Shown: in pieces, positions 9,313 through 17,445 of the stretch | How positions within the stretch are numbered: position 1 is the stretch's first letter | How the letters are laid out: every line of letters starts with the position of its first letter | DNA from: Chryseolinea serpens | GTDB lineage: Bacteria > Bacteroidota > Bacteroidia > Cytophagales > Cyclobacteriaceae | Assembly: GCF_900129725.1 (NCBI RefSeq) | Contig: NZ_FQWQ01000006.1 | Coordinates: 186,001-250,000 of the forward strand | Direction of reading: 5' to 3' | DNA: 64,000 bases | Translations under genes and position numbers: made by a program | Notes under the pieces: model-generated | The model's database searches: none | What the model was told of the DNA's origin: nothing | The model's input: the letters and a program-made list of their open reading frames with translations, nothing else

Positions 9313-10737
9313 CTATTTCCCTTTCTTCCCCCGCTTCGTTTTCGCTGTCCTTCCTTTCTCATCAAAGACATCCCTCTTTTTCTTCGCCGGTGCACTCCCC
9401 TTATCAAGAGCATCCTTCCGCTTCGCCGCCAGATTCTTCTTGTCAAAAACAACCTTCTTCTTTTTAGGAGCATCCTTTTTGTCAGGGGTCCGCTTCTTCT
9501 CATGAAACGCCCCTTTAAAATCCGGATTCTCTTTTCGCTTTTGCCAATCGATATCCAACGCCATGGCCTGGGCCTCCTCGTAAGGCGTCTTCGTGATCTC
9601 TACTTCTTCCGGAATTTGTTTGACGGGAATTTTTTCACGGATGAGGGTTTCTATTTTTTCGATGTGATACAACTCCGACTTGGTCACAAACGTGATGGCC
9701 TTCCCTTCCTGGAACGCGCGGCCTGTTCGCCCGATGCGATGCACATAATCCTCATGCAAAGGAGGCACATCAAAGTTGATCACGTGCGATACCTTCACCA
9801 CATCGATACCCCGCGCCGTCACATCCGTCGACACCAACACGCGCAGCTGTCCTTCTTTAAATTCAGTCACGGCGTTGATGCGGCTGTTCTGTCCTTTGTT
9901 GGAGTGGATCACTTTCACCGGACCCAACGCCTTTCGTTCGAGGAAATTGAAAACATTGTCGGCCACTTCCTTGGTGCGCGTAAAGATCATGACACGGTTA
10001 AAAGTTTCTCTATCCTGCAGCAGGCGCTCCAAAAAGTTGATCTTGGTGCGCATGTTGGGCACGTGATACAACTCTTGCTCTACCTGCTTGGCGGCGGTGG
10101 CTTGTGGCGTTACTTCAATCTTTACCGGAAACTCTAAAAATTCGGCAGATAACATTTCCACCCGTTCGGAAAACGTGGCGGAGAACAACAGGTTCTGTCG
10201 CTTGCGTGGCACCACCTCCAGGATCTTGCGCAGCTGGTGCATAAAGCCCATGTCCATCATGCGGTCGGCCTCATCCAAGACCAGGAATTTGATCTGCTTG
10301 GTGGGCAGTTCTCCTTTGAGGTAGAGCTCCAGAAAACGACCAGGTGTGGAGATGAGGATGTCTATGCCTTCGCGGATCTCCTGGATCTGTGTTTTGGGGC
10401 CGATGCCACCGTAGATCGGCAGAATGCGCAGGTCGGTATATTTCGCCAGGGCCCTCGTGTGTTCCGCGATCTGGATGGTCAGCTCCTTGGTGGGTGCCAG
10501 GATCACCGCGCGGGGCTCGTCGCCTTGTGCGTATTTCACTTTCATGAGGATGGGCAACAGGTAGGCTGCCGTTTTGCCGGTGCCGGTTTGCGCGATGCCG
10601 ATCACTTCCTGGCCGCCCAGGACAAGCGGGATGCATTTCTGCTGGATTTCAGTGGGTGTTGTGAATCCCTGGTCAGCCACGGCGTTGAGCAGCTGTTTGT
10701 TGAGATTAAAACCTTCGAAAGTTGGGATTGCTGACAC
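9313..10737 (-). CDS. DEAD-box ATP-dependent RNA helicase
   Basis: A helicase of about 474 aa that remodels RNA, probably in ribosome assembly or mRNA turnover. Seen in order: the Q motif region FTTPTEIQQKCIP, motif I AQTGTGKTAAY, Ia (PTKEL), motif II VLDEADRMMDMGF, motif III SATFS, and motif VI HRIGRTGRAFQ. A tail of about 90 residues is very rich in lysine, as in RhlE-type helicases. The GTG at 10737 is chosen as start because it gives the usual N-terminus before FEGFNLNKQLL; a TTG at 10770 is in frame but would overlap the divergent pyrC gene. A TATATTTG -7 box on the minus strand at 10793-10800 lies inside pyrC. Confidence 0.92.
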   Translation of the reverse strand: MSAIPTFEGFNLNKQLLNAVADQGFTTPTEIQQKCIPLVLGGQEVIGIAQTGTGKTAAYLLPILMKVKYAQGDEPRAVILAPTKELTIQIAEHTRALAKYTDLRILPIYGGIGPKTQIQEIREGIDILISTPGRFLELYLKGELPTKQIKFLVLDEADRMMDMGFMHQLRKILEVVPRKRQNLLFSATFSERVEMLSAEFLEFPVKIEVTPQATAAKQVEQELYHVPNMRTKINFLERLLQDRETFNRVMIFTRTKEVADNVFNFLERKALGPVKVIHSNKGQNSRINAVTEFKEGQLRVLVSTDVTARGIDVVKVSHVINFDVPPLHEDYVHRIGRTGRAFQEGKAITFVTKSELYHIEKIETLIREKIPVKQIPEEVEITKTPYEEAQAMALDIDWQKRKENPDFKGAFHEKKRTPDKKDAPKKKKVVFDKKNLAAKRKDALDKGSAPAKKKRDVFDEKGRTAKTKRGKKGK

Positions 10738-10760
10738 TTTAGCTTTTAATTTTACCGGCG

Positions 10761-12101
10761 ATGAAGACAAAACTGATCACCAACGCAAATATAGTCAATG
10801 AAGGCAAGGTCTTTGAAGGCGACGTGCTTATAAAGGGACAATACATTGAAGCCGTGGGCAAAGACCTGTCCTCGCGGTCGGCAGACGTGATCATCGACGC
10901 TGCGGGAAAGTACTTGCTGCCGGGCGTAATCGACGACCAGGTGCACTTTCGCGAGCCCGGACTGACCCACAAAGGCAACATCCACTCCGAATCCAGGGCG
11001 GCCGTGGCCGGAGGGGTGACCAGCTTTATGGAAATGCCCAACACCAATCCGCCAACATTCACCCAAGCCCTGCTGGAACAGAAATACAACATCGCTTCCC
11101 AAAATGCCCTGGCCAACTATTCCTTCTTCATCGGCGCCGCCAACGACAACCTGGAGGAAGTGATGAAGACCGACATCACCCGTGTGTGCGGTCTCAAGAT
11201 CTTTATGGGCTCGTCCACGGGAAATCTGTTGGTGGATGATCCGAAAGTTTTAGAACATTTCTTCTCGCGTTTCCCCTCGCTCATTGCCGCGCATTGTGAA
11301 GACGAGGGCACCATTAGAAAAAATACAGCCCTCTATAAAGAAAAGTATGGCGAAGATGTGCCCATCGCGTGTCACCCCCTCATTCGCAGCGAAGAAGCGT
11401 GCTATCTCTCTTCGTCGTTTGCCGTGAAGCTGGCCAAAAAACATGGCACGCGTTTTCATATTCTCCACATCTCTACGGCGAAGGAAACGTCGTTGTTCGA
11501 CAACACCATTCCCCTCGAGCAAAAAAAGATCACCGCCGAAGCCTGTGTGCATCACCTCTGGTTCAACGATGCCGACTATGCGCGCCTGGGCACACGCATC
11601 AAATGGAACCCGGCTGTGAAAACCGCTCAGGATCAGCAAGCGATCCTGGATGCCGTGCTCGACGACCGCATCGACGTGATCGCTACCGATCACGCACCCC
11701 ATACCTGGGACGAAAAGAGCAACACCTATTTCAAGGCGCCTTCGGGTGGCCCCCTCGTGCAACACAGCCTGGTGGCGATGCTCGAACTGTATCACCAGGG
11801 GAAAATAAAACTCGAAAAAGTGGTTCAGAAGATGAGTCATCATCCGGCCATTCTTTTCCAGATCGAGAAGCGCGGCTTTATCCGCGAGGGCTACTTTGCC
11901 GACCTGGTGCTGGTGGATTTGGATACCCCCTGGAAAGTAGGGCGCGAGAACATTGTGGCCCACTGCGGCTGGTCGCCTTTTGAGGGCGTAACGTTCCGTT
12001 CCCAGGTGGAGCGCACCTTTGTATCGGGCCACCTGGCCTATAGCCTGGGGGCGTTCGACGAGAGCAAAATGGGCGAGCGGCTCCGGTTTGACCGGAAATG
12101 A
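10761..12101 (+). CDS. pyrC: Dihydroorotase (class I, Bacteroidota type)
   Basis: Cyclises N-carbamoyl-aspartate to dihydroorotate in pyrimidine biosynthesis. It is a 446-aa metal-dependent amidohydrolase. Visible features are the substrate segment VHFREPG (residues 54-60), the probable carbamylated lysine in GLKIFMGSS, metal histidines in AHCEDE and HILHIST, and the late aspartate in ATDHAPHTWDE. The usual HxH first metal motif reads QVH here, so the first histidine is replaced by glutamine. It lies divergent from the helicase and is followed by tRNA-His. The family call is firm. Allantoinase or dihydropyrimidinase is less likely because of the FREPG motif. Confidence 0.92.
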   Translation: MKTKLITNANIVNEGKVFEGDVLIKGQYIEAVGKDLSSRSADVIIDAAGKYLLPGVIDDQVHFREPGLTHKGNIHSESRAAVAGGVTSFMEMPNTNPPTFTQALLEQKYNIASQNALANYSFFIGAANDNLEEVMKTDITRVCGLKIFMGSSTGNLLVDDPKVLEHFFSRFPSLIAAHCEDEGTIRKNTALYKEKYGEDVPIACHPLIRSEEACYLSSSFAVKLAKKHGTRFHILHISTAKETSLFDNTIPLEQKKITAEACVHHLWFNDADYARLGTRIKWNPAVKTAQDQQAILDAVLDDRIDVIATDHAPHTWDEKSNTYFKAPSGGPLVQHSLVAMLELYHQGKIKLEKVVQKMSHHPAILFQIEKRGFIREGYFADLVLVDLDTPWKVGRENIVAHCGWSPFEGVTFRSQVERTFVSGHLAYSLGAFDESKMGERLRFDRK

Positions 12102-12116
12102 TTTTAGAAAATCGTT

Positions 12117-12147
12117 TTTGCATATTTCAGCGGTCTGTCTAACTTTG
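12117..12147 (+). promoter_or_regulatory. Promoter of tRNA-His
   Basis: TTTG at 12117-12120, a 19-base spacer, and TAACTTTG at 12140-12147 match the Bacteroidota housekeeping sigma consensus TTTG-N19/20-TAnnTTTG. The predicted transcription start lies just before the tRNA 5' end, so the leader would be only a few bases. Confidence 0.75.
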
Positions 12148-12160
12148 CAGTCCTCAAATG

Positions 12161-12237
12161 GTGGATGTAGCTCAGTTGGTTAGAGCATCAGATTGTGATT
12201 CTGAGGGTCGCGGGTTCGAGTCCCGTCTTTCACCCCA
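12161..12237 (+). tRNA. tRNA-His (GTG anticodon)
   Basis: A complete cloverleaf. The acceptor stem GTGGATG pairs with CTTTCAC, the D-arm has GCTC/GAGC, and the anticodon stem TCAGA/TCTGA encloses the loop TTGTGAT with anticodon GTG. The T-arm loop is TTCGAGT. An extra G at 12160 opposite the discriminator C is the G-1 expected of tRNA-His. CCA is encoded at 12235-12237. The acceptor stem contains a U6-U67 mismatch and a G4-U69 wobble, which is slightly weak but tolerated. A promoter and terminator frame the gene, so it is probably monocistronic. Confidence 0.95.
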
Positions 12238-12247
12238 AAATACTTGT

Positions 12248-12281
12248 AACCCTATGTTTATCAACAACATAGGGTTTTTTT
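12248..12281 (+). terminator. Intrinsic terminator of tRNA-His
   Basis: A perfect 11-bp stem (AACCCTATGTT with AACATAGGGTT) with a seven-base loop, followed by a run of T, directly after the tRNA. Confidence 0.9.
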
Positions 12282-12354
12282 GTTTCTCACCGATAGGAGC
12301 CGGTGCGTATATTTTGGCGGTTGGGCCCGGGTTAGGGTGTAGATGCCGGATTTT

Positions 12355-12645
12355 CTATTTCTTGCCCCGAAAGAATTTGATTTGATTGAGCCGGGTGACT
12401 GCGTCTTCGTCAGAATGCTCGCTGCCGTCCAGAATTTCGACGGATTTGAAATTGCCAAAATTTGAAACCACCGCTCGAAAGCAAGCTGTACTCCGGGCAC
12501 AAGTCGCATTGGCAAATTATCCAGTAGTTCGGAACACCACTCATCTTCGAGGTCATGTTCAAATTCAACGGGCCGTTACACGCTGCGTAGGCAAATCGAT
12601 TTTGTTCCAACCATGACTTTCTTTCTCTTTAGTAAGCGCTATCAT
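12355..12645 (-). pseudogene. Frameshifted small gene downstream of the DUF4844-like gene
   Basis: No intact reading frame covers this stretch, but three consecutive minus-strand frames join into a protein-like sequence of about 95 residues. An ATG at 12645 opens MIALTKEKE...DLPTQRVTAR. A shift leads to VEFEHDLEDEWCSELLDNL...LAFERWF. A second shift gives NFGNFKSVEILDGSEHSDED and ends FFRGKK at a TAG (12357-12355). Each piece has a charged, soluble-protein composition. The start lies 5 bases after the stop of the 116-aa gene upstream, as in an operon. The family is unknown. Sequencing error cannot be excluded but would need two events. Confidence 0.5.
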
Positions 12646-12650
12646 TGTTC

Positions 12651-13001
12651 CTACATCTCACCGTACATCCAATAATTTAAGCTCTCACCCATATTGATCC
12701 CGACCACCTGACCAATTTTATAAAACTCATCTCCGATAAATTCTTTCTCCTCGGTGTCGTAGTATGTCGCGTTGAATCGCTCTAATCCTTTTATCAAGGT
12801 TCCCTTCATTTGTTCTTCGGGTGCATCGGACCGGACATCTGCCAACAGTTCGTCGAGACATACATTGGTCAACCGCGTCATCGCTTCGATGATTGCCGGA
12901 TCGGATGGATTAAGTCCGCGCTGTTTCCATTCGGGATTTGTAAATTTTTTTCTTTCTCGTAAAACGATCAGTTTATTCAGTGCTTCTTTTTCTATCGCCA
13001 T
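12651..13001 (-). CDS. DUF4844-like hypothetical protein, 116 aa
   Basis: A small soluble, helix-rich, acidic protein without signal peptide. The pattern LRERKKFTNPEWKQRGLNPSDP near the start and WMYG near the end looks like the uncharacterised DUF4844 family, recognised from memory with moderate certainty. Such genes often sit in accessory patches. Here it lies in a low-density stretch just downstream of tRNA-His and is followed 5 bases later by a decayed gene. The start is the ATG at 13001. The function is unknown. Confidence 0.65.
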   Translation of the reverse strand: MAIEKEALNKLIVLRERKKFTNPEWKQRGLNPSDPAIIEAMTRLTNVCLDELLADVRSDAPEEQMKGTLIKGLERFNATYYDTEEKEFIGDEFYKIGQVVGINMGESLNYWMYGEM

Positions 13002-13204
13002 GTTGGTGTCCGTTAAAAATCATTGCGAAAAACATGCAGCTTCGAGGCTCAGATCTTTTTCACGCAATCGTTTGGTGCTCTTTTCTCTCTGGAACAAATT
13101 ACTATAAATCCCCAACATCGCGAAGAGCGCATCGGCCCACTTTAAAGAAAAACTAAGCCAGAATCAATCTTGTGCTCCAATTATTTTTAGCTTATGTTTA
13201 ATTC

Positions 13205-13459
13205 ATGATCGCATATACTGAATTTGATGAGTTGACGCTGGAGGACAAGATCAGTACGCTCTATGAAAAAGGCACTTTTGTAATGGCCATTCGCTATTAC
13301 GGCTATAAAATAAATTTATACTTGCTCGGTAATTTTTACCTCGAAGTATTCATCAATCACAAATTCTCGCTCATCGAGAAAATAATTCCGCTGGACCACA
13401 TGCATACGCGGATGAAATTTTATTCCGACCAGATCAAATTGCCCAAAGAAGAACTTTAA
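13205..13459 (+). CDS. Hypothetical protein, 84 aa
   Basis: A short soluble protein with no recognised domain. It is rich in aromatic and charged residues (for example IRYYGYKINLYLLGNFYLEVF) and is predicted to be mostly beta strand with a helical end. It follows a 200-base AT-rich gap and precedes the YHS gene by about 150 bases. The composition is protein-like and there is no competing frame, but no function can be offered. Confidence 0.6.
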   Translation: MIAYTEFDELTLEDKISTLYEKGTFVMAIRYYGYKINLYLLGNFYLEVFINHKFSLIEKIIPLDHMHTRMKFYSDQIKLPKEEL

Positions 13460-13612
13460 ACGGCTGAACGTCGCGTTTGTTTTCGGATTGGTACTATTTT
13501 TTTTGATCTATCATTCAAAAAAAAATAGCGCGATCGAATCGACGGCAATGTCATGCAGCCGACATCGTTTTTATTTTGAGTTGAATTTCTTTGAAGAAAA
13601 ATTATTCAAAAT

Positions 13613-14053
13613 ATGAAATCATTCATGACCTGTTTTTTCCTCGTGCTGTTGCTGGCTCCTGCATTTGGACAAGAAGTATTCACAAAATCAGAAGCGGCTA
13701 TTCAAGGCTACGATCCCGTGGCCTATTTCAAGGAATCAAAACCTGTGAAAGGGAAAAAGGAACTCAACTACACCTGGAAAGAATCAACCTGGCTTTTTTC
13801 TTCCGCACAAAATCTCAGTGACTTCAAAGCCAACCCCGAAAAGTTCGCGCCACAGTTCGGAGGCTATTGCGCCTATGGCATGTCGCAAGGGCACAAAGCA
13901 TCAACCTCGCCCGATGCCTGGACCATTATCGACGGCAAGCTGTACCTGAACTACAACAAGGACGTGCAAGTGCTTTGGAAAAAAGATCCGGCCGGTTTCA
14001 TCACGAAGGCCAACGCGAACTGGCCCACGGTGAAAACTGAAAAATTCGAGTAA
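13613..14053 (+). CDS. Exported YHS-domain protein
   Basis: A 146-aa protein with a signal peptide (about residues 1-19, cleavage near AFGQ). A YHS-type domain follows, with IQGYDPVAYF near residue 30 and FGGYCAYGMSQGH near residue 83. The domain is thought to bind metal or occur in copper/heavy-metal proteins; here only one cysteine is present. It is probably periplasmic. It is convergent with the next gene, which ends 4 bases after its stop. The role is not known beyond the domain. Confidence 0.8.
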   Translation: MKSFMTCFFLVLLLAPAFGQEVFTKSEAAIQGYDPVAYFKESKPVKGKKELNYTWKESTWLFSSAQNLSDFKANPEKFAPQFGGYCAYGMSQGHKASTSPDAWTIIDGKLYLNYNKDVQVLWKKDPAGFITKANANWPTVKTEKFE

Positions 14054-14057
14054 ATAT

Positions 14058-14384
14058 TCAGATGTGAAAAACCCACTCGGCGTATAGTGGATCGGCGGCG
14101 TCAAAATCGTTGCGTACAAAAAACGTTCGGGGCAATACTTTCACACCCGAGCACTCCATCAGCATAAGGTTCCGGTATCCGGGACCTTTGCTTTTGGCGC
14201 TGTATCCATATTCCTGCCAGCACACCAGCACGATCTTGTTTTGCTTCGTGCGACAAACACCATAGGGATGAACGACTCTCGATCCCGTTTCCTTGAACAA
14301 CTGTATGCTGCAAACGCGTTTGGATTGCGCGGCGTCGTAGAGTTGCTGGGTGATGACGCCGGTATCATAGTCAGGTAAAGGCAT
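14058..14384 (-). CDS. Hypothetical protein, 108 aa
   Basis: A soluble protein with no recognised family. The layout of short beta strands (GVCRTKQNKIVLVCWQEYG, then RNLMLMECSGVKVLP) recalls WYL-like or SH3-like ligand-binding folds, but that is only a resemblance. It starts at the ATG at 14384 and is convergent with the YHS gene. A gap of 132 bases without a gene separates it from the LOG gene. Confidence 0.6.
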   Translation of the reverse strand: MPLPDYDTGVITQQLYDAAQSKRVCSIQLFKETGSRVVHPYGVCRTKQNKIVLVCWQEYGYSAKSKGPGYRNLMLMECSGVKVLPRTFFVRNDFDAADPLYAEWVFHI

Positions 14385-14516
14385 GGCTATCCGGTTAAAT
14401 TTGAATTTCTAACGATCACTTGCATAACCTTCATACGGCAATTCAGGGATATGAACCACGGCATCGGGGCGCATCCCATGCTTACGTTCTTGATCTCGTG
14501 TTGATCCTTTGCCCGG

Positions 14517-15269
14517 TTAAAAATTGGGTGACAATAAGTACTTGGAATAGAAATCGTCGATGACGCGCACGGCTTCTTCCGGGGTATCGACCAGGTTAAA
14601 GAGATCGAGATCTTCTTCGTTGATCATCTTGTCGGTGACCAACACTTTCTTCCACCAGTCCAACAAACCCTTCCAGAAACTTTTGCCCACCAGTACGATG
14701 GGGAACCGGCCGATCTTTTTGGTTTGGATCAACGTCAAGGCTTCCGTCAGCTCGTCTAACGTGCCGAAACCGCCGGGCATGACGATAAAGCCCTGTGAGT
14801 ATTTCATGAACATGACCTTTCTCACAAAGAAGTAATCGAACGTGATCAGTTTGTCGGGGTCGATATAGATGTTTCCTTTTTGCTCGTGGGGTAGATAGAT
14901 GTTGAGGCCCACGGATTTTCCCTTGGCCCGGTTGGCCCCGCGGTTACCGGCCTCCATGATACCCGGTCCACCGCCCGTGATGACACCATAGCCGTGTTGC
15001 ACCAACTGATAGGCGATCTCGTCGGCCATTTTATAATAGGGGTTGCTGGGTTTTACCCGGGCCGATCCGAAAATGGTGACACAGGGACCGATCTTGGCCA
15101 GCTTCTCGAGGCCCTCCACAAACTCCGACATCACCTTGAAGATCATCCAGCTGTTGGAGCCTTTGATCTCCGCCCAATCCTTGTCTTTGAAAGCCCTGCG
15201 GATGCGTTGCTCTTCTTCCAACGCCTCGGGACTTAACGATACCTCTGCAGTTTTCTTTTTCGTTTTCAT
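14517..15269 (-). CDS. LOG family protein (TIGR00730; nucleotide 5'-monophosphate glycosidase type)
   Basis: A 250-aa Rossmann-fold protein related to cytokinin-activating LOG enzymes and PpnN-type nucleotidases, which cleave nucleoside monophosphates to ribose 5-phosphate and base. Diagnostic motifs are GGGPGIMEAGNRGAN near residue 100 and MPGGFGTLDELTEAL near residue 165. The N-terminal 30 residues are charged and precede the domain. The gene is divergent from the GH130-like lipoprotein with only 36 bases between starts. The substrate in this organism is not known. Confidence 0.88.
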   Translation of the reverse strand: MKTKKKTAEVSLSPEALEEEQRIRRAFKDKDWAEIKGSNSWMIFKVMSEFVEGLEKLAKIGPCVTIFGSARVKPSNPYYKMADEIAYQLVQHGYGVITGGGPGIMEAGNRGANRAKGKSVGLNIYLPHEQKGNIYIDPDKLITFDYFFVRKVMFMKYSQGFIVMPGGFGTLDELTEALTLIQTKKIGRFPIVLVGKSFWKGLLDWWKKVLVTDKMINEEDLDLFNLVDTPEEAVRVIDDFYSKYLLSPNF

Positions 15270-15305
15270 ACGTATACCTTGTACATAAAAAACGAATATA
15301 CAAGG

Positions 15306-16400
15306 ATGAAACGAAAAACAAGCGTCTTCTACTTTTCTCTTGTTCTAGGCGCATGTTTGGTCCTGTGCGGTTGCCAACCTAAACCCACGACCACCACCGG
15401 AACGACGTGGGCGCTGGTGCCGTTCGAAAAAGTTGATAGTGTCAATCCCATCCTCGTGCCCGGAGAAAATGTGTTCCAATGCCCCGTGCTGGGGAAAGCA
15501 GTGACGTGGGAAATCAAAGATGTTTTCAATCCCGCCGCCGTCGTTCGTGAAAATAAAGTGTACCTGCTGTTCAGGGCCGAAGACACCGTGGGCCGCTTTG
15601 CCGGCACGTCGCGCATCGGCCTGGCCACAAGCGATGATGGTCTCCATTTTTCAAAAATGAAGGAACCCGTCCTCTATCCCGACAACGACAGCCTGAAGCG
15701 TTTTGAATGGGAAGGCGGCATCGAAGATCCCCGCGTGGTGGAGTCTGAAGAAGGCCAATACATCATGACTTACACGGCCTACGATGGCACAACGGCAAGG
15801 CTATTGCTTGCCATATCGCCCGACCTGATCCATTGGACAAAGTACGGAACGGTGTTGCAAGGCAGCCACAAAGATACCTGGAGCAAGTCGGGCGCCATTG
15901 TCGCGCGACGCGAAGGGTCGAAGATCGTAGCCACAAAAGTGAACGGGAAGTTCTGGATGTACTTTGGCGACACAGACTTGTTTGCCGCCACGTCCTCCGA
16001 CCTGCTGCACTGGACACCGGAACTGGAAAACGGAAAACTAAAGTCCGTCCTTAAACCGCGCAAAGGTTATTTCGACAGCTTTCTGGTGGAGAGCGGTCCC
16101 TATGCATTGCTCACCGACGCCGGCATCGTGCTCCTCTACAATGGCATGAATCACAATACCCAAGGCGACACCACGCTGGCCAAGGGTGCCTACTGCGGTG
16201 GGCAGGTTTTGTTCGCCAGGAATGATCCAACGCAAGTAATAGACCGGCTGGAGAAAAATTTCATCCGGCCCGACAAGCCTTACGAGATCACAGGGCAAGT
16301 AAATCAAGTGTGTTTTCTGGAGGGCATGATCTATTTCCACGACCGGTGGCTTTTGTATTATGGTACCGCCGATTCAAAAATCGGTGTGGCGGTCAAGTAA
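15306..16400 (+). CDS. GH130/GH43-like glycosidase lipoprotein
   Basis: A protein of about 364 aa with a lipoprotein signal whose cysteine lies in VLCGCQPK, so anchored in a membrane. The rest is a five-bladed beta-propeller-like glycosidase: GLATSDDGLHF, the conserved IEDPRVVE segment, later WSKSGAIV and FHDRWLLYYGTADSKIGVA. These are typical of GH130 beta-mannoside phosphorylases/hydrolases and related predicted glycosidases. The ATG at 15306 is preferred over an in-frame TTG at 15279 because it directly precedes the signal peptide. The substrate is probably a mannose-containing or similar oligosaccharide, by inference. Confidence 0.82.
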   Translation: MKRKTSVFYFSLVLGACLVLCGCQPKPTTTTGTTWALVPFEKVDSVNPILVPGENVFQCPVLGKAVTWEIKDVFNPAAVVRENKVYLLFRAEDTVGRFAGTSRIGLATSDDGLHFSKMKEPVLYPDNDSLKRFEWEGGIEDPRVVESEEGQYIMTYTAYDGTTARLLLAISPDLIHWTKYGTVLQGSHKDTWSKSGAIVARREGSKIVATKVNGKFWMYFGDTDLFAATSSDLLHWTPELENGKLKSVLKPRKGYFDSFLVESGPYALLTDAGIVLLYNGMNHNTQGDTTLAKGAYCGGQVLFARNDPTQVIDRLEKNFIRPDKPYEITGQVNQVCFLEGMIYFHDRWLLYYGTADSKIGVAVK

Positions 16401-16410
16401 GGCTTCTGCT

Positions 16411-17349
16411 TTATTTTTTTGATGCTACCGGCGCGACCGGCCGTTTTTTTTGAAGCAAATTTACGAGGGCGTCGTCTACGTTTTCAAAAGCAAATTTGAA
16501 TCCGGCGCGTTGGATTTTCTCACTCGACACTTTGCTTCCCCGCAGCACCAGGTCGGCCATTTCGCCCAACAGCAGCTTGAGGATAAACGAAGGAATGGCG
16601 GGAAAAATGATGGGCTTGCGCACCGCGTTTGCAATGGCCAGGGTGAGCTCCCGGTTTGTCGCGGGATGAGGCGCCACGGCATTGTAGGCGCCCTCCAGCG
16701 CATCGTTCTCTACGGCCATGATGAAGATGTTGCAAAGATCGTCGAGGTGGATCCAGCTCAGGTATTGATTCCCCGATCCCAGGGGCGCACCGGCATACCA
16801 TTTTACGGGCCGCAAGATCTCATGCACCACACCGCCGTCTGCGCTAAGCACGATGCCAATACGAAGGCGCACCACGCGAATATTTAACTTCAGAAATGCA
16901 TCCACCTCCTGCTCCCACCGCCGCGTGACCTGCGCCAGGAAATCATCGCCCGGCGGATCGTCTTCCGTATAGGTAATCGCTTCGTCTTTGAAACCGTAGT
17001 AGCCGACCGCCGTGGCGGAGATGATGGTCTTGACGGAGTGGTTGCCTTTTTTTAGTTCGTCGTAAAGCAGCTGCGTGGATTGGGTGCGGCTTTCGAGGAT
17101 CTCGCGTTTGCGTTCTTTGGTCCAGGGTTTGTCAGCAATGCCGGCGCCGGCGAGGTGGATGATGGTGTCGGTGTCCTGGAAGGCACCGCGTTCGATGTAG
17201 CGCCGGTCAATATCCCAAACGAAGGACCGGGCAATGCCATCGCGCTTGGCGCGACCCAGGTGGGCCACACGGTGGCCATGGCTGTGCAACAAGTTGGTAA
17301 GCCGTGAGCCGATGAGGCCGGATGCGCCGGTGATGAGGATGCTGTGCAA
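16411..17349 (-). CDS. TIGR01777 family NAD(P)-dependent epimerase-like protein
   Basis: A 312-aa extended short-chain dehydrogenase with the cofactor motif ITGASGLIGSRL at the N-terminus and the late segment QYLSWIHLDDL. The C-terminal part carries the extension typical of the YfcH/SulA-like TIGR01777 group. The substrate is unknown in the family generally. The only reasonable start is the TTG at 17349, because an in-frame stop lies just upstream. It is convergent with the GH130-like gene, 10 bases from its stop. Confidence 0.85.
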   Translation of the reverse strand: MHSILITGASGLIGSRLTNLLHSHGHRVAHLGRAKRDGIARSFVWDIDRRYIERGAFQDTDTIIHLAGAGIADKPWTKERKREILESRTQSTQLLYDELKKGNHSVKTIISATAVGYYGFKDEAITYTEDDPPGDDFLAQVTRRWEQEVDAFLKLNIRVVRLRIGIVLSADGGVVHEILRPVKWYAGAPLGSGNQYLSWIHLDDLCNIFIMAVENDALEGAYNAVAPHPATNRELTLAIANAVRKPIIFPAIPSFILKLLLGEMADLVLRGSKVSSEKIQRAGFKFAFENVDDALVNLLQKKRPVAPVASKK

Positions 17350-17445
17350 GGATGCTTATGGATACGATTATGTACCGAAATTATAAAATTTCTTCAAAAA
17401 GAAAACCGCACTCCCGGGTGACGGATTTAAGAAGTCAAGGCGCTG

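Noticed and set aside
12158-12385. Plus-strand frame running through tRNA-His
   Set aside because: It reads through a complete tRNA gene and its terminator, so it is not coding.
13020-13118. 32-codon minus-strand frame just upstream of the DUF4844-like gene (MLGIYSNLFQREKSTKRLRE...)
   Set aside because: Looks somewhat protein-like but is too short and without other support; could be the end of a decayed gene.
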